Of a stretch of 64,000 nucleotides of DNA, positions 44,497 to 56,647 are shown one piece after another. The notes under the pieces are model-generated. The model made no database searches, had not been told where the DNA came from, and worked only from the letters and a program-made list of their open reading frames with translations. The DNA is from Agelas oroides (lineage: Eukaryota; Porifera; Demospongiae; Agelasida; Agelasidae). Position numbers and translations under genes: made by a program. Positions within the stretch are counted from its first letter, which is position 1. Each line of letters opens with the position of its first letter. The DNA lies in NCBI GenBank assembly GCA_949130485.1, contig OX422183.1:9328636-9392635 (forward strand), written 5' to 3'.

Positions 44497-47400
44497 TCAG
44501 TGATGAGCATGGACAACAACTCCATAAGCTGGACATGGCTCGGTGTGAACTTGTGTTGCAGGCTGAGCTCTGGTGACAGTCTCATATGCCTGGTTGAAGT
44601 GTATCCCAATTTTAGGTTTCTTCAATTTGTCTACAGACATAAGAGCAAAGTATGATGGTCCCACATGCAGCAACACCTGGGACAAGAGTACAACTTTAAG
44701 TAAGTTAAGTGTAGTTACATGGCTTCCAGTGGAAAGTTTGCATTCCCACTTTTTATTAACTGGACAACTGCTTTTTTAAAAAAGAGTTTTGCTACAAGTG
44801 ACAATATAGCTATGTATCATTTGTAGGGATTACAGCTGCATCCCATGTCTAATGCTACTCAAGCTGTCATATATTCTATTCCCTCTTTCTACCTACACAT
44901 TCATAGCCCTTCAAAGCCAAGAAATGCAGTCAATTGTTACTGAAGCATTGCCCACCAGCTTATGGTGTGGTATATCTCATGGAGATTCTTAAAAACAGAA
45001 GCCCCTGTTTCATCAAATAAAGTGGTTGGCTATTCAAAACTGTTCCCAGCAATTTATTAATTGAAGAATTGCTTCTTGCTTATCAATAACTTGCATCTTA
45101 AAATCTCACGCAGGTGCGTGTGTAGTCTCATGCCAAGACTCAGATTACTCACTCAAAAAAAAAAAGAGAAGATATTACGCATACTTTTTCTGTAGCACAC
45201 AATCACAACCGTTGTTGCCACAATCAGCACTCCACCAGCAGCTGCAATGACTCCAACAATGATGACTAAAAAAGAAGAGTTGAGTTATGAGTACTGTCAG
45301 TTTCTAAATTCACTATAAATTGCAACTTGTTAATTAATTAGGGAAAAGGATTTGCTATTGTCTTGAACAGATGCAGGTAGTGACCAGAAAGTTAGCAGTA
45401 CCCAGTATTGTTGTTAAATAAATCAACTGAGAAATCCTTTCACATAGGTTCATAAGTCAGTTTCAGCCTGTTGATCCTCCAGTTTTGTCATGTTCTACAA
45501 CAGCACTTACAGCAGATTTGTGACCTTCACCACAGTCAAATCATTCAGGGTATACCAACCTTACCCAAGGCTTGTAACAGATAATATTTTAGACTGACAC
45601 CCTGATTTTCAGAAATTCCACACTCAGATGATTGAAAGCAAGACAGAAAGCACGAAAGATATTGTGAGTTAGGACTTTGTCTAAAGTTTTTCATTAATTC
45701 AGTGGTGATCAATAGGAATACTAATTCAACTAGCTACTTGTGTGTAATAATGGTACCTATTAGTGTGGTACTAACTCCTTGTTGAGGTTCATCAACACTT
45801 GCATTGCTTCCACTTTGAGTATTGGTAACAGTAGAAACAGTAGTAGTTGTAGTAGTAGTAGTAAAAGTAGTAGAGTCTGTGATGCCACCTGAACAAACTA
45901 AGATGAAATTGTTATTGACTTTTTTTACTGTTGTTAATTCTTAAGTGAAAGGCTTACCAACTTCAACTGGTTCACTGGGCGCAGACATTCCGGCACTGTT
46001 TCCTGCACTGACCCTCACATGATGAGTGCACACATCCACAATCTGGGGCAGACTGAGGGTGAAATTTGCAACTGCTTGTCCTGGGTCATGTGTCATGTTT
46101 GATTCCTTCAAAACTCTTCCAGCAGAGGTCAACACAGTGGTCTGAAAGAACTCTGGCATTCTGCTGGTGCAGACAACATCCACCTGTGGAGGCAGAGATT
46201 AGGTTGAATTTTGAGGTATAGCTAGGTGGCAGCAGTAAAGCAGTACGGCAGACCTTTAAACTGTTATAAACTCTAGCTATTAAAATAAAGGCTATGAACT
46301 CACATTGTCAATGTGAATGGAAACAACATTAGGTTTCACCGTGACTTTAGCAGTGACACTCCTAGTTGTAACATTGTGAGGAACTGTGATAGAGATACAT
46401 TCAGTAAAATCAATTAGGCCTGGCTATAATCACTTCAGCAAGTCCATAAGTTTGTTTTACCCTGAGGCGTGCTCCCCTGTACTGGCTCGGTCAAATCACC
46501 TTCACCACCAGCATTCCAAGCTGAGACTTGGTACATGGGGCATAGATCATCATCTTGAATATTGAAGGTGTATTGTGTCTCTGTTACATTCTCTTTGACA
46601 ACATCTCCAGTATAATTGTCAGTAATGTACACAGTGTACTGGGTGATGTGAGGGTCTATGTGGATAGTGTCATTGTTCATTTCAGAGTAAGGCGGGGTCC
46701 ATTCAATTGTTGAGGAGTTGATGTGAACATTTTTAGGTGAGGAAAGGTGACCTGTCAATGAAATTTTAGACTGAGATGAGTTTTTACTGTGAATACAAAA
46801 GCCCTGGCAAATAACAAAGGAGGAAAATTCTAATTAGCTAGACTGCAACTAACCTTGGATTGTCAGTGTTGTGTTGTGCATCGGCAGGAATTCTTGCTTT
46901 TCAGTGATGTAAACTTCACAGTGGATATTTAAGGTATCACTTATATAGTTTCCATCGATTGTTAGTGTGGCAGTGAGCTCCCTACCAGTATTGATGATAG
47001 ATCTGTACCTATATCCACTTGTTAATACTGTTCTTCCATTTACAAACCAAGTAGGTAGAATGCGACCATTTGGTGCAGTGCATGTGATGTTTACTGTCAC
47101 ATTGTGGGCAACAATTATGGCATCACCACTGAAACCTGTACAGTTGTGATAGTATAATTCATAACTCTAAAAGTAATCGCATACTGAATGGAGGTATTTG
47201 GATTTGTTATTGATTTTTAATTATGCAAGATGAACCAAGTGAATTAAACCATCCAAATTGTAATTGTAATCGAATACATGCTAATGATATAGACCTTATC
47301 AAGTTTTGAATTCTACTAAAATAAGTAGAGCAAGTATTTGTAGCTAAATGTATATGTGTGCAAATTAATTTTATAGCATACACCATTATTGCTCGTATCT

Positions 47401-48641
47401 AATCACTTGACTGGATTGTGGACTGGATTACTGAACTGGACTGCTGGACTGAATTGCTCACGGGATTTAATTTGTTCATATCACATGACTTCTATCTTAT
47501 CAAATGTGCTGAATTTGGTAACATCTGCCTGATTATAAGCTACACTTCATCATCCCACTGCAGGCTAGTGAATGTATAAAGTGCACAATGCACAAGCCCA
47601 TGGAAGGATGTGTACCATGAGTTCATGGTGTACACACAGTGAGCTCACAGCACCCTCTGGCTATAGCAAATACGCACAAGAGCACCAAAAGTACTGACAA
47701 AGGCCACTTTACCAAACAACTGTGCCATGCAGAATGCTGACGTCATGTGCCATACGGGTTGGTAAAAAGTCCAGACATCCAATCCAGCAGTCCAGTCCAG
47801 TGCATGATCCAGTCCACAATCCAGTCCAGCGATTAGACACAACCAGCATTATTGTTGTTACTTTTGCACATTTGCACAGACAATCAGTGAGCTACTACAC
47901 TTTTTACACTGTTTTTCAACCAATCAGTGAGCTATTATGTTGTTTACTGTTGCTCAGTCAATCAGTGAGCATCACACTTTCACACACGTTCAGCCAATCA
48001 TGTTTTGCTCTGTTACTCAGCCAATCAGTGACAGTTGGCTACACTTTTGCATATTTGTTGAGTGTTTCAGTGAGCTATTTCACTTATTGCATTGTTGACA
48101 GTCTGTTCCAGCCCATCAGTGAACTACTACACTTTTTTCGCACTTGTAGTAAGAAAAACTGTCTTGCCTCATGAAGCCAGACTCTCACACATAAAGCAGG
48201 CGTGTCTAGCTTCGTGAGACTACTAGAGCTAAGGAAAGTTGAGCTTCACATTGTCTCTTTCCATCTTACCTTATAGCTGTAAGAGAAAGTAGAGCATTTT
48301 AAGGTGGAGTGGAGATCAAACAGTTGACTCATATAATATAATTATTCCAGCATGCAATTAGCTAGATACGGTTCACTCCATTACACATTTTGGGAATAGA
48401 CTATATTAGGAATAATAAATAGACATTCTGGGACATCACCACCCCTATCATATCATTGCTGCATTTGTAGGAACTTGGTTTTTTTTACACGTGGGCCATC
48501 TGGACCCCCTGCACGAGTTGTTCTGGATCTTCCTGAGAATAATGCACCTAACAAAAAACTGAGAATGAATACAGACATAATTTACTTACCTACAGCTACT
48601 GCTGTGAGGAAGAAGCCCAATACTATAATTGTTGCAGCCAT
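44497..48641 (-). CDS. R4: Ig-FN3-FN3 single-pass receptor, YETV-type tail
   Basis: Exons in reading order: 48641-48590, 47135-46854, 46751-46461, 46383-46304, 46183-45958, 45897-45757, 45265-45185 and 44630-44497, giving 428 codons in frame. Signal peptide MAATIIVLGFFLTAVAV; Ig-like (VNITC, PTWFVNG, NIHCEVY); FN3 (IEWTPP, YQVSAWNAGGEGD); split second FN3 (VSAGNSAGMSAP); a stalk with eight Thr in a row; membrane helix with VIIVGVIAAAGG; tail with FNQAYETV and PAYGVV. NQAY also fits the NxxY shape of PTB-domain ligands. There are no canonical ITIMs. The donor after the membrane exon (AAAA/GTATGC) is less typical. Intron 1 is about 1.45 kb because a TIR element and a tandem repeat lie in it. 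Confidence 0.82.
47398..47840. mobile_element. About 440-bp TIR element in R4 intron 1
   Basis: CTAATCACTTGACTGGATTG at the left pairs with the right end, which reversed reads CTAATCGCTGGACTGGATTG. Pairing runs on through TGGACTGGAT and GGACTGCTGGA, about 60 bp. The inner sequence is unrelated. It shares the GGACTGGA theme with the element at 23975-24744. Confidence 0.75.
47870..48140. repeat. Imperfect minisatellite, CCAATCAGTGAGC units
   Basis: About six diverged units of 40-50 bp each carry CAGCCAATCAGTGAGC or a close variant followed by TACTACACTTTT-like sequence. It lies in R4 intron 1. The unit core contains CCAAT, but promoter activity is not implied. Confidence 0.75.
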
Positions 48642-49571
48642 GTTTAGTTATCGTCCATTATTATGACGTACAGAATGTGATTCAGGTTCAATTATACATA
48701 GCTAGGCCGCCATAGTTTACACAACCTTGATTGAACTAGTATACAGCCCGGTCCCCTTTCCCAGGCTTCTGCAGTTTCCCATGAACTAGGGCGTAGGCGT
48801 ACCTGAATGGGTGTAACCATAGATACTATATAACCTTCGGACCATAGTATCTGTGGCGTAACCAGTTTCACTGAGTGACTGAAAATACAATTTCAGTGTC
48901 GTGACTGTCGCGTGCGCGCATGCCGCGCGCGCATATACTAGCTCGTCTAGCTTGAGCTACCATTGCTCTACCACCGAGCAACAACAATCGGACAGCCACC
49001 ACCCCCCGTACCTGTTCTCTATAGTGGTGCAATCTCATTTCCGTGTTTGCAATAGTTTTTCAACTGGGGATGTTCATTCACATAAACAATCATACTTGTG
49101 TAGTTACATAGTGCTGTGAAAGTTTGTACATTACGTTCTCTGTTTTGAGAAGTGTTGCTGTTGTTAATGTATGCAGCACTTTTTCCCTATTGGAAAATTT
49201 CTGCATGTACAGTAACAAAGTTCAGCATCACACTTTTGATGTAACCTTTCCTGTCTCAAAACTTTTGAATGTGAAAAATACCTATATGAGTTGCTTGATG
49301 ATGTCAAGAGTAGATAGTAGGAACATAAAATTTATGTATAGCTATAGTTAGCTATGTAAAATTAACTGCATGAGTGACTTAATATTCCTGTTAATGCGGT
49401 AATATATCTTTGCTGATGGTAAAAGCTCCTGCTAATGGTCAGCTACTGGCCACCTGTTCACTATCAACACTCAAATGATATCATCAAGCCACTCACAGTT
49501 ATTTATTGCATTGCAGGCAAAAAAGACAATCTGCATAGTATTGTTTCTGCAGTGATCTTTTCTAAGAAGGG
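48642..49571. other. R4 upstream region, nothing else recognised
   Basis: This should hold the R4 promoter. A CpG-rich stretch with GCGCGCATGCCGCGCGCGCA lies near 48910-48935. No gene or element ends were seen. Confidence 0.4.
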
Positions 49572-49735
49572 TGCTCATTCACATTTTGGAGTATGTTGAT
49601 GATAACATTGGCAACTCCAGGTCCACGCTGTATGGTCAATTCTCTCAAGGCATTTCCAGCAGAGGTCATCAGAGTGATGAGAAAAACTCTGGTATTCTTC
49701 TGGTACTGGATGCACACATGCATCTGTAGGAGTGT
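49572..49735 (-). pseudogene. Relic of a receptor second-FN3 exon
   Basis: The reverse strand reads NTRVFLITLMTSAGNALREL and GVANVIINILQNVNEH, which aligns with exon 5 of R5 (IPEFFLITLMNTAGNVLNET ... VADFTITVPQSMDVC). The last third of the exon is missing and no partner exons lie nearby. It is an isolated fragment of a lost copy. Confidence 0.65.
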
Positions 49736-52094
49736 GGATGCATCAAACATACATTTTGAAAAACACATACACAAGATTCTGCTTTGCACTGCATGAGTGC
49801 AACACTGACATTCTCAGTTATAGGACTGTGAAAAACTGGAAGGAGTGATCAGGTGTCCTGAGTTCAAATCCTGGTGAATACTGGCTTTTCACTTTCCTCT
49901 TTTTTTTTTTTTTGCCTCAGCATTAGAAATGTCTTTATTCACAATTGGAGCCAGTGAACTGACTGCATGGCCATGTGTCCTACCATAATCCGGCAGACGG
50001 TTAACTTCACTTTCAGCCAAATGCAAATACCAAATGTCATGCATTGACAAGTCTTCCCATAATTTAGTTGAGCTGGGTACTGTTTGCAATATTATTGACA
50101 GATGCAAAGTCTTGTGGGAGTCCTTTGCTATGTAAGTGCTTTTCTTCCGTGTTATGATTGAAGGAGCACACATGCAGCTTAGAAACCACATAATGAGGGT
50201 GTACATTGAGTGAACAGAACATAAGAATACATACTACACTACCATTTTGAGTGGAAAAACAAAAAGTCAATTGAAAACAATCAATTTACAAACATAAGAA
50301 CAAGAACCTATAATGTACAACTAGCTACTTCTGCTCTGTTGGCTGTTAATATTATTGATCTGCATATGAGCCTGTACACAACTGTTGCTACAGTCCATTG
50401 AAAATACCTCTGTGCTGCTGCACCTGTAGATAACTCAGATTAGCAATGTTGCACTTTTAGTGTGATAATTATTGCTAGTATTGTGCATGTGAGGTAGAGA
50501 TGGAGTACAGAAAAATATCCTACTCACTTCAACAAGTGACACCTACTTTGCTATGCTCACTTTCTCTGGTATGGAAAGTAACATTGTTTTAGCATATCCC
50601 CCATCATGTTGTGCAATTTTTCCGGCACTCCTGGACTTCACCAATGAAAACTGGTACACTGCATGAAATCTGGTACTGACAAAGATGTCACATTCTATAT
50701 GGTGGTCAAGACCAATGCTGAAGTGACGACCAACAGAACAGCAACGTCACAGTTGGTACCGGGTGGACAACTGGGTTTCAATACTTCAAAGCCAGACATG
50801 AGGCAGCAGTGCACCATGCCGGGTACAAGACTACAATGCACCATAGACCAGCAGAAGTCATACATTTGTTGAAAGTAAGTCCTTACCAACTTACAGTGTA
50901 GCTGCAGCATGGTCATTACTGTACACACCAAAAATGGTTTATCAAAAACAATTTTTGATTGTTGTGTACAGTAATGTACTGTCTCTATTGAATTAGTGTT
51001 CCCACCGCATGTCCAGTTCCATAACTATAGCATCAAAAATTCTGCAAAAGAGAATAAACAATCTAGCAACCTAGAAGCCTTCATGATCACTTCTGTGCAA
51101 AGCTGCGAGATAAAATTGGAAAGCCTGGGTTTGAGGGCATGAAGATCATGCAAATGTACAAATTGTCAACTGTAGATTTTTTTCAGATGTGAACTCTTTT
51201 TCATAGCTGTTAATCATACATTTCATGGTAGTGGCCATTTTACATTTGTGTAAATGGAGAAACCACAGACAGAGTAGCCATTTTGCATTTCCTGTTTATC
51301 CTGCCAACATTTCTACACACTGATTGGACAACCCTCTACCCACTGTTCCTACTGTTTCTGCAGGATATAGAAAGCAAGTGTTGAAATAGGGGCAGTTTGT
51401 GGTGTCTACATTTACACATGACCAGCAGGGACAGGTGTTTGAGAGGCATCCAAAGGACCAGAAAATTGCACCGAAGGAGCTCCAGGAGAGGACAAACCTG
51501 AGGATGATGAATGCAACCGTGGTCCTTTATGTCACTCACATGATAATTTAATGTATTGAGCCTTCCCCCATACATTTACTCCATAAAGCTGTGCAGTTGC
51601 CTTGAAATTAGACTACGTGCTCACTAGATTATCATAACTTTCCATGTGCATGTTGTAATCAATACTGTGAAATGCATGAGGCAGTCCTCCTAGGGGATTA
51701 GAAGTTTGAATTAACACAAAATCTAATAAACACTAATTTCATTCCCAAACCAATTAAGCACACTATTATTCCCCATCCTTTTCATGTTAGCACTCAGTCT
51801 TTTTCCTGTGTTGCAGTCAGAATTCATAGGTGCCTGTCCCTTAGCTTCTCCTCCATCTTGACGTTGTAGTTGTTTTTCCTTAGCATGAATTCGGGAATTC
51901 ACAAATTAGTTACTGTGTCTGGGATTTCTATACTCATTCATGTGGTAGGTGAAGCGTACAGGCACTTCCTCTGCCATTAGTATTACATCATTGGGGCGCG
52001 ATAGTAATTTACAGATATTCATTAGGTCAAGGTTATGTAAACTATGGCCAACAATGATTACGGAAAAGCACCTGAGTACCATCATACTTCAAAG
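49736..52094. other. Intergenic with one small hairpin
   Basis: No gene is supported. CATTACTGTACACA at about 50911 pairs with TGTGTACAGTAATG at about 50976, with further AAAAATGG/TTTTTGATT pairing between, so the stretch is a small hairpin. A 69-codon frame at 50663-50872 (with MVVKTNAEVTTNRTATSQ) has a coding-like look but no start context, domain or splice partner that I can defend. Confidence 0.4.
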
Positions 52095-52740
52095 ATGGCT
52101 ACAACCACTATTGTTTCAGCTTCTTCCTCACAGTAGTAGCTGCAGGTGAGTAAGTTTTGGATATCTGCTGCTCAAAAGAGCTATTTATTATACCGGAGGC
52201 CCATTGGTAAGATGAACAATGAATCAGATGTCATACACGTGAACCCCCACATAACACAGTATACAGTGTACATGTTTTGATGCTTATACCAGGAGAATGA
52301 TGAGAAGTATGAATATGACAGAGACAAGCTTGAAACCCACAAACAATGTACCAGTATGTCCCATGTACCGAATCTCAGCTTGGAATGCTGGTGGTGAGGG
52401 TGAATTGAGTGAGCCAGTACAAGAGATCACACCTCAAGGTAAACAATTAAACCAAGAACTTTCGGAACTGATTAACCAAGTCTTTGCTAACAGTTTCAAT
52501 GACCTTTACCTCTACAAGTGGATGTTGTATGCACCAGCAAAATACCAGAGTTCTTTCTCATCACTCTGATGACCTTGGGTGGAAGAGCTTTGAGGGATTT
52601 AAACATAACACATGACCAACGACAACCAGTTGCAGACTTCACCATCAGTCTACCCCAAAGTGTGGATGTGTGCACTCTTCATGTGAGGATCAGTGCAGGA
52701 AACAGTGCCGGAATGTCTGCACCCAGTGAACCAGTTGGTC
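52095..52740 (+). pseudogene. Receptor pseudogene with deleted Ig domain
   Basis: It starts with a signal-exon copy (ATGGCTACAACC...) similar to that at 62591, but a one-base loss shifts its frame. Intron 1 matches the intron after 62648 (GGATATCTGCTGCTCAA, then TTATTATACCGGAGG) and then runs straight into the middle of an FN3 exon (MNNESDVIHVNPHITQYTVY), so the Ig exon and the start of FN3 are gone. The FN3 part has a frame shift after TVYM. Exon 4 is absent, and the exon-5 copy (52518-52730) has an altered acceptor and donor. No membrane or tail exon follows. A dead gene with several independent lesions. Confidence 0.8.
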
Positions 52741-52949
52741 ACAATTCAATTGGTTACTCAATTTTAAACATTAAAATATCACGAAGATGTGTAGAGATGG
52801 TATGCCAAAAGGTATGTATGCTAAGTACAGATGATAGTATAAAAACAATGGTCAACATATACTAGTATACCATTTAATGTTAAACAGAGTTAACATGTGA
52901 TGAATATAGGAGAGGGACAGGAAGCCCCTCTAATTACCTGGTATTACGC

Positions 52950-53387
52950 ATGCCCAGCTACCCATTGTTGGTGTTGGCGCCTACAGACAGCTGTATCAGA
53001 CACCCAGTCACTGCTCTTCTTGAACCCTCCCTCCCACCCAACATTAACTTAAGCACAGGATATCCTTTCTATGCTCAGGCTAAGGGCTCCAGCCAACTTG
53101 TAAGCATTGACGCCAGCTCCATAATCATTCCATCTTCACCTCTCTGTCAGAATTTATCTGACGTGAAAAGGATCAGGCTGGCAATAGGCAGTTTGGCATG
53201 GCCATGGCCATCCCAAGGGTACCCAAACACCTTATCCTACCCCCCACCATTAAGCTTCAGAGGGAAATATAAGGGGCAGGGACATGACCATGGCATGCCT
53301 GCCAGCCTGACCCTGACACCCAGCATCTCCCTAATATGGGGGGCTGTTGGGTGTGTGGCTGAGATAAATCACCCAGAGCAGTGTTAA
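52950..53387 (+). other. 145-codon open frame without recognised domain
   Basis: An open frame beginning MPSYPLLVLAPTDSC, Pro/Ser/Leu-rich, in a stretch of higher GC than its neighbours. No signal peptide, membrane helix or known motif. The reverse strand also has long open stretches, which suggests composition and not selection. It may be an inserted element of another kind. I do not claim a gene. Confidence 0.2.
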
Positions 53388-53561
53388 ATAGGCTTTCATT
53401 GCTTGCAGTAAAACATCACCACAACAGCATATAGAGAATGTAGCTACCAGAAATTATATGTTCAAACACCAATTCTGTTGTAAGTGATAGTATAGATAAT
53501 AGAGATGGAAGTATCTATTTTGATAGCAATGATTAGCAGGTGAAGATGCAGTGGTTAACTG

Positions 53562-55931
53562 TCACATTTTGTCTTGATGTTTTAACTGAGCATACTGCAC
53601 ATGATCATCATTGGCTGGTGGTGGGACTTGAGCTTGCTGCACGTTAACTTGTGTGTACACCAGGTTTGGACTGCTGGCTGGAACTGGAGGACTGGGTGGC
53701 AGTAAGAGGTCATCTGACCCCCCACTGACTGTTGAAGGTGAACTTGTAGGTGAGTATGATGCCTGGGTCTGTATTTCGGGAGCCATGGTAACTGATGATT
53801 GTAGTGTTGAAGGGGTGGAGTCTAATGTCTGCATCCAGACTGCAGTATGTTCAGGATCTCTGGCTACTGGTATGCTTGTGGTCTGTTCAGTGGTAACATA
53901 AACTGCCTCAGGTACTGGAAGTTTGTAAAGTGGGACTGGTCCACCGAGTGAAGGGCTGCGGCCAGGTATAATAAATGAATGTGTAACACTAATTATGCCT
54001 ATGTCAGTTCAAGAATCAAGAACAATATTTTTTGCATACCTTCCAGTGTAGTTGTTATCAGTATGGTCTGAGTGTTTTACTAAATGGGAAGATTACACAG
54101 GTTAACCCTTTTAGTCATGCTAAAAGTCAGGTAAAACGCAAATTCCGATGTACCTTTACTGTTCTTGCTCTTATGTTTTAGGCAACACATGATCACAACT
54201 GCCACAATCAGCATTACACCAACAGCTGCAATGACTCCAATAGTGATGGTGACTAAAACAGATATCCAACAATATATAAGTTAGTTACATTTATAGCATG
54301 GAGTTAATACCTATATATACTTCACCTATTAATGCGGTACTGTTTCCTTGCTGACTGTTACCCTCACTCTCACTTCCAGTACTATAACAGTAGAAACAGT
54401 AGTAGCAGAGGCAGTGGTAGTAGAGTCTGTGCTGTCACCTGAACAATCTTATAGTGCAGGGGAAATATTGGTTTTGACTTTCCTGCAGTTTTAGTTCTAT
54501 AGTTATTTAAATTGCAACTTACCAACTTCAACTGCTTCACTGGGTACAGACATTCCTCCACTGTTTCCTGCACTGATCCTCACATGAAGGGAGCACACAT
54601 CCATACTCTGGGGTACAGTGATGGTGAAATCTGCAACTGGTTGTCCTGGTTGATGTTGTCTGGTTTCGTTCAAAACATTTCCAGCAGTGTTCATCAGAGT
54701 GATCAGAAAGAACTCTGGTATTCTGCTGGTGCATACAACATCCACCTGTAGAACACAACAGCAATCAGGTTGAGCATTGACGTCGTGTATCAACTACTTG
54801 TGTAAAGGATTCATGAACTCACATTATCGATGCGGATGTGTACAACATTAGGTTCTACTGCACTTCTTCTAACAGTGATACTCTCAACTATAACATTACG
54901 AGGAACTGAAATAGAGATACAGAAGAGCAAGAATGAAATGTGGTGAAGAGCCAATAATCCAGTCAGAAAGTTCTTAGCTTGCGTACCTATAGCAACAGTA
55001 AAAGCTGGGTGGCGGAAGGTCTAGGATATCCTTAGCTTGCTTACCTTGTAGTGTGTTATCCTGTGCTGGCTCACTCATTTCACCCTCACCACCAGAGTTC
55101 CAAGCTGAGACTTGGTACATGGGACACAGATCATCATCATCTCGAATATTGGGGGTGAATTGTGTCTCTGTCACATTTTCTTTGACAATAATGTTTCCAG
55201 TATAATTGTCAGTAATGTACACAGTGTACTGGGTGATGTGAGGGTTCACACTGATGATGTTTGACTCATTGTTCATTGCAGAGAAAGGTGGTTCCCATTC
55301 AATGGTTGAGGAGTTAAAGTGCTCTTTGATATGTACATGTTCAGGTGAGGGAAGGCGACCTGTGAATGTCAAGGTTTTAGAAGTAGTTGGTTTACAATGC
55401 ATTGATGTAAAAGTCCATGCCAAATAACAGAAGAACTTGAAGAATGCAACCAACCTTGAAATCTCAGAGTAGTGTTGTGCATGTGAACAAATTGTCGTTC
55501 AGTGGTGTTATAAACTTCACAGTAGACATTCACAGTTTCACAAGTGAGGTTGCCGTTGATCGTTAGTTCGGCAGTTTTGTCCACACCATTACTGGTGCTC
55601 ACTCTGTATCCGTCTCCCCTCGTTGCTACATACGTTTCATTCAGGAACCAATCTGGCGCATGACGACCACTTGTAGTGCATGTGAGGTTGATTGTTGTAT
55701 TGTGGGTAACAATCACGACATCGCCGCAGACACCTGTACGTATCCAAACATCAATTAACATTAATTTTATTTCTGCACAACACATCATTTCAACTCAGAG
55801 AGACAAATCATGCAGTAAGTCATGCAATTGGATTTGTACACAGCTACGACAGGTACAGTTTTAGCAGCATGCAGAAACTAACAAGAAATTGGGAAGATAA
55901 GGATGAGGATGAGACCGGTCACCGCGGGCAT
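53562..55931 (-). CDS. R5: ITIM receptor with a frame shift in the stalk exon
   Basis: Exons in reading order: 55931-55883, 55733-55455, 55359-55045, 54905-54823, 54745-54523, 54447-54326, 54252-54154, 54079-54040 and 53955-53562. The plan matches R2: signal peptide, Ig-like (INLTC, APDWFLNET, NVYCEVY), FN3 (IEWEPP, YQVSAWNSGGEGEMSE), split second FN3 (ISAGNSGGMSVP), stalk, membrane helix close to that of R2, tail with LVYTQV and VQYAQL, both ITIMs, 21 residues apart. The stalk exon is 122 bp, not a multiple of three, because a base is missing near GTTATAGTACTGG. As written, the protein would end shortly after, before the membrane. Everything downstream is intact, so the lesion is recent, a polymorphism or a sequencing error. 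If real, it predicts a secreted receptor ectodomain. Confidence 0.8.
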
Positions 55932-56386
55932 TCTGACAAAAGTTGAAAAACAGTAGTAGTCTGGTTGCTCTTCGCTCGGTCGTCCGTATCTAGTCAACGC
56001 TGGTATGTCGAGCTTCGATAACTACATTACGTAAAATGACATAATTTTATTTCGGTGCACGCGCACCTCGAGTAGCTGATTCACCAGGACTGTGGGTACA
56101 CTGCGCTGCTGATGGAGCACGTAATAGGTTGTGTGTGCATGACTAAAGTATGTATGATAATCGGATGTGCGTTTGACTCTGATGTCAGTCATTTATACTA
56201 GTATGTAGAACTTGAACTAATCCTTGTAGCTGGACACATCTTTAAAAACCAACCTACTTCCCCAAGACAGCTGTTTGACTAGCTTGTTCCTAGGCGTACC
56301 TTGTTCTTCAGTTTGTAAGTTATTTAGTAGGCAGATGCCTCATCATTGTGGGGTGAGCCTGAGCGAGATGCTTACTGAGTAACTGG
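55932..56386. other. R5 upstream region
   Basis: The likely R5 promoter region. No core motif, gene or element is recognised. Confidence 0.4.
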
Positions 56387-56647
56387 CTAGTCTTGCAAGC
56401 CACACCCTTCGCAGAGAAGAAGGGTCTGGCAACCATCGAGTTATCGCCACGGCAGAAACTTGCTGTGACCAATGAGATCCGTGCTCTTCGTAGCATGAAG
56501 TAACAATTACGTCACAACGTTTTAGCGGATGTCAGCATCTTATTATCTAACCGCTATGTTCGATAATTGCATTCCTCAACAACAACTCGTCAGCTGCAGC
56601 GTGACCAGACCCTTCCTCTCTGCGAAGTGTGTGGCTTGCAAGACTAG
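56387..56647. mobile_element. 261-bp MITE
   Basis: CTAGTCTTGCAAGCCACACC at the left pairs with its right-hand partner, which reversed reads CTAGTCTTGCAAGCCACACA. Pairing continues through CTTCGCAGAGA and AGAAGGGTCTGG, about 45 bp. It is related in its ends to the MITE at 38997-39325. Confidence 0.85.

Noticed and set aside
47722-48174. 150-codon forward frame with repeated LLSQSVS-like words
   Set aside because: It lies over the TIR element end and the CCAATCAGTGAGC minisatellite in R4 intron 1. The repeats explain the open frame.
52950-53387. A secreted or membrane protein gene
   Set aside because: There is no signal peptide or membrane helix. The local GC rise and open reverse strand make a composition effect more likely.
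53653-53901. Forward-strand frame over the R5 tail
   Set aside because: It is the antisense shadow of the R5 last exon, which has two ITIMs and paralogues in R2 and R3.
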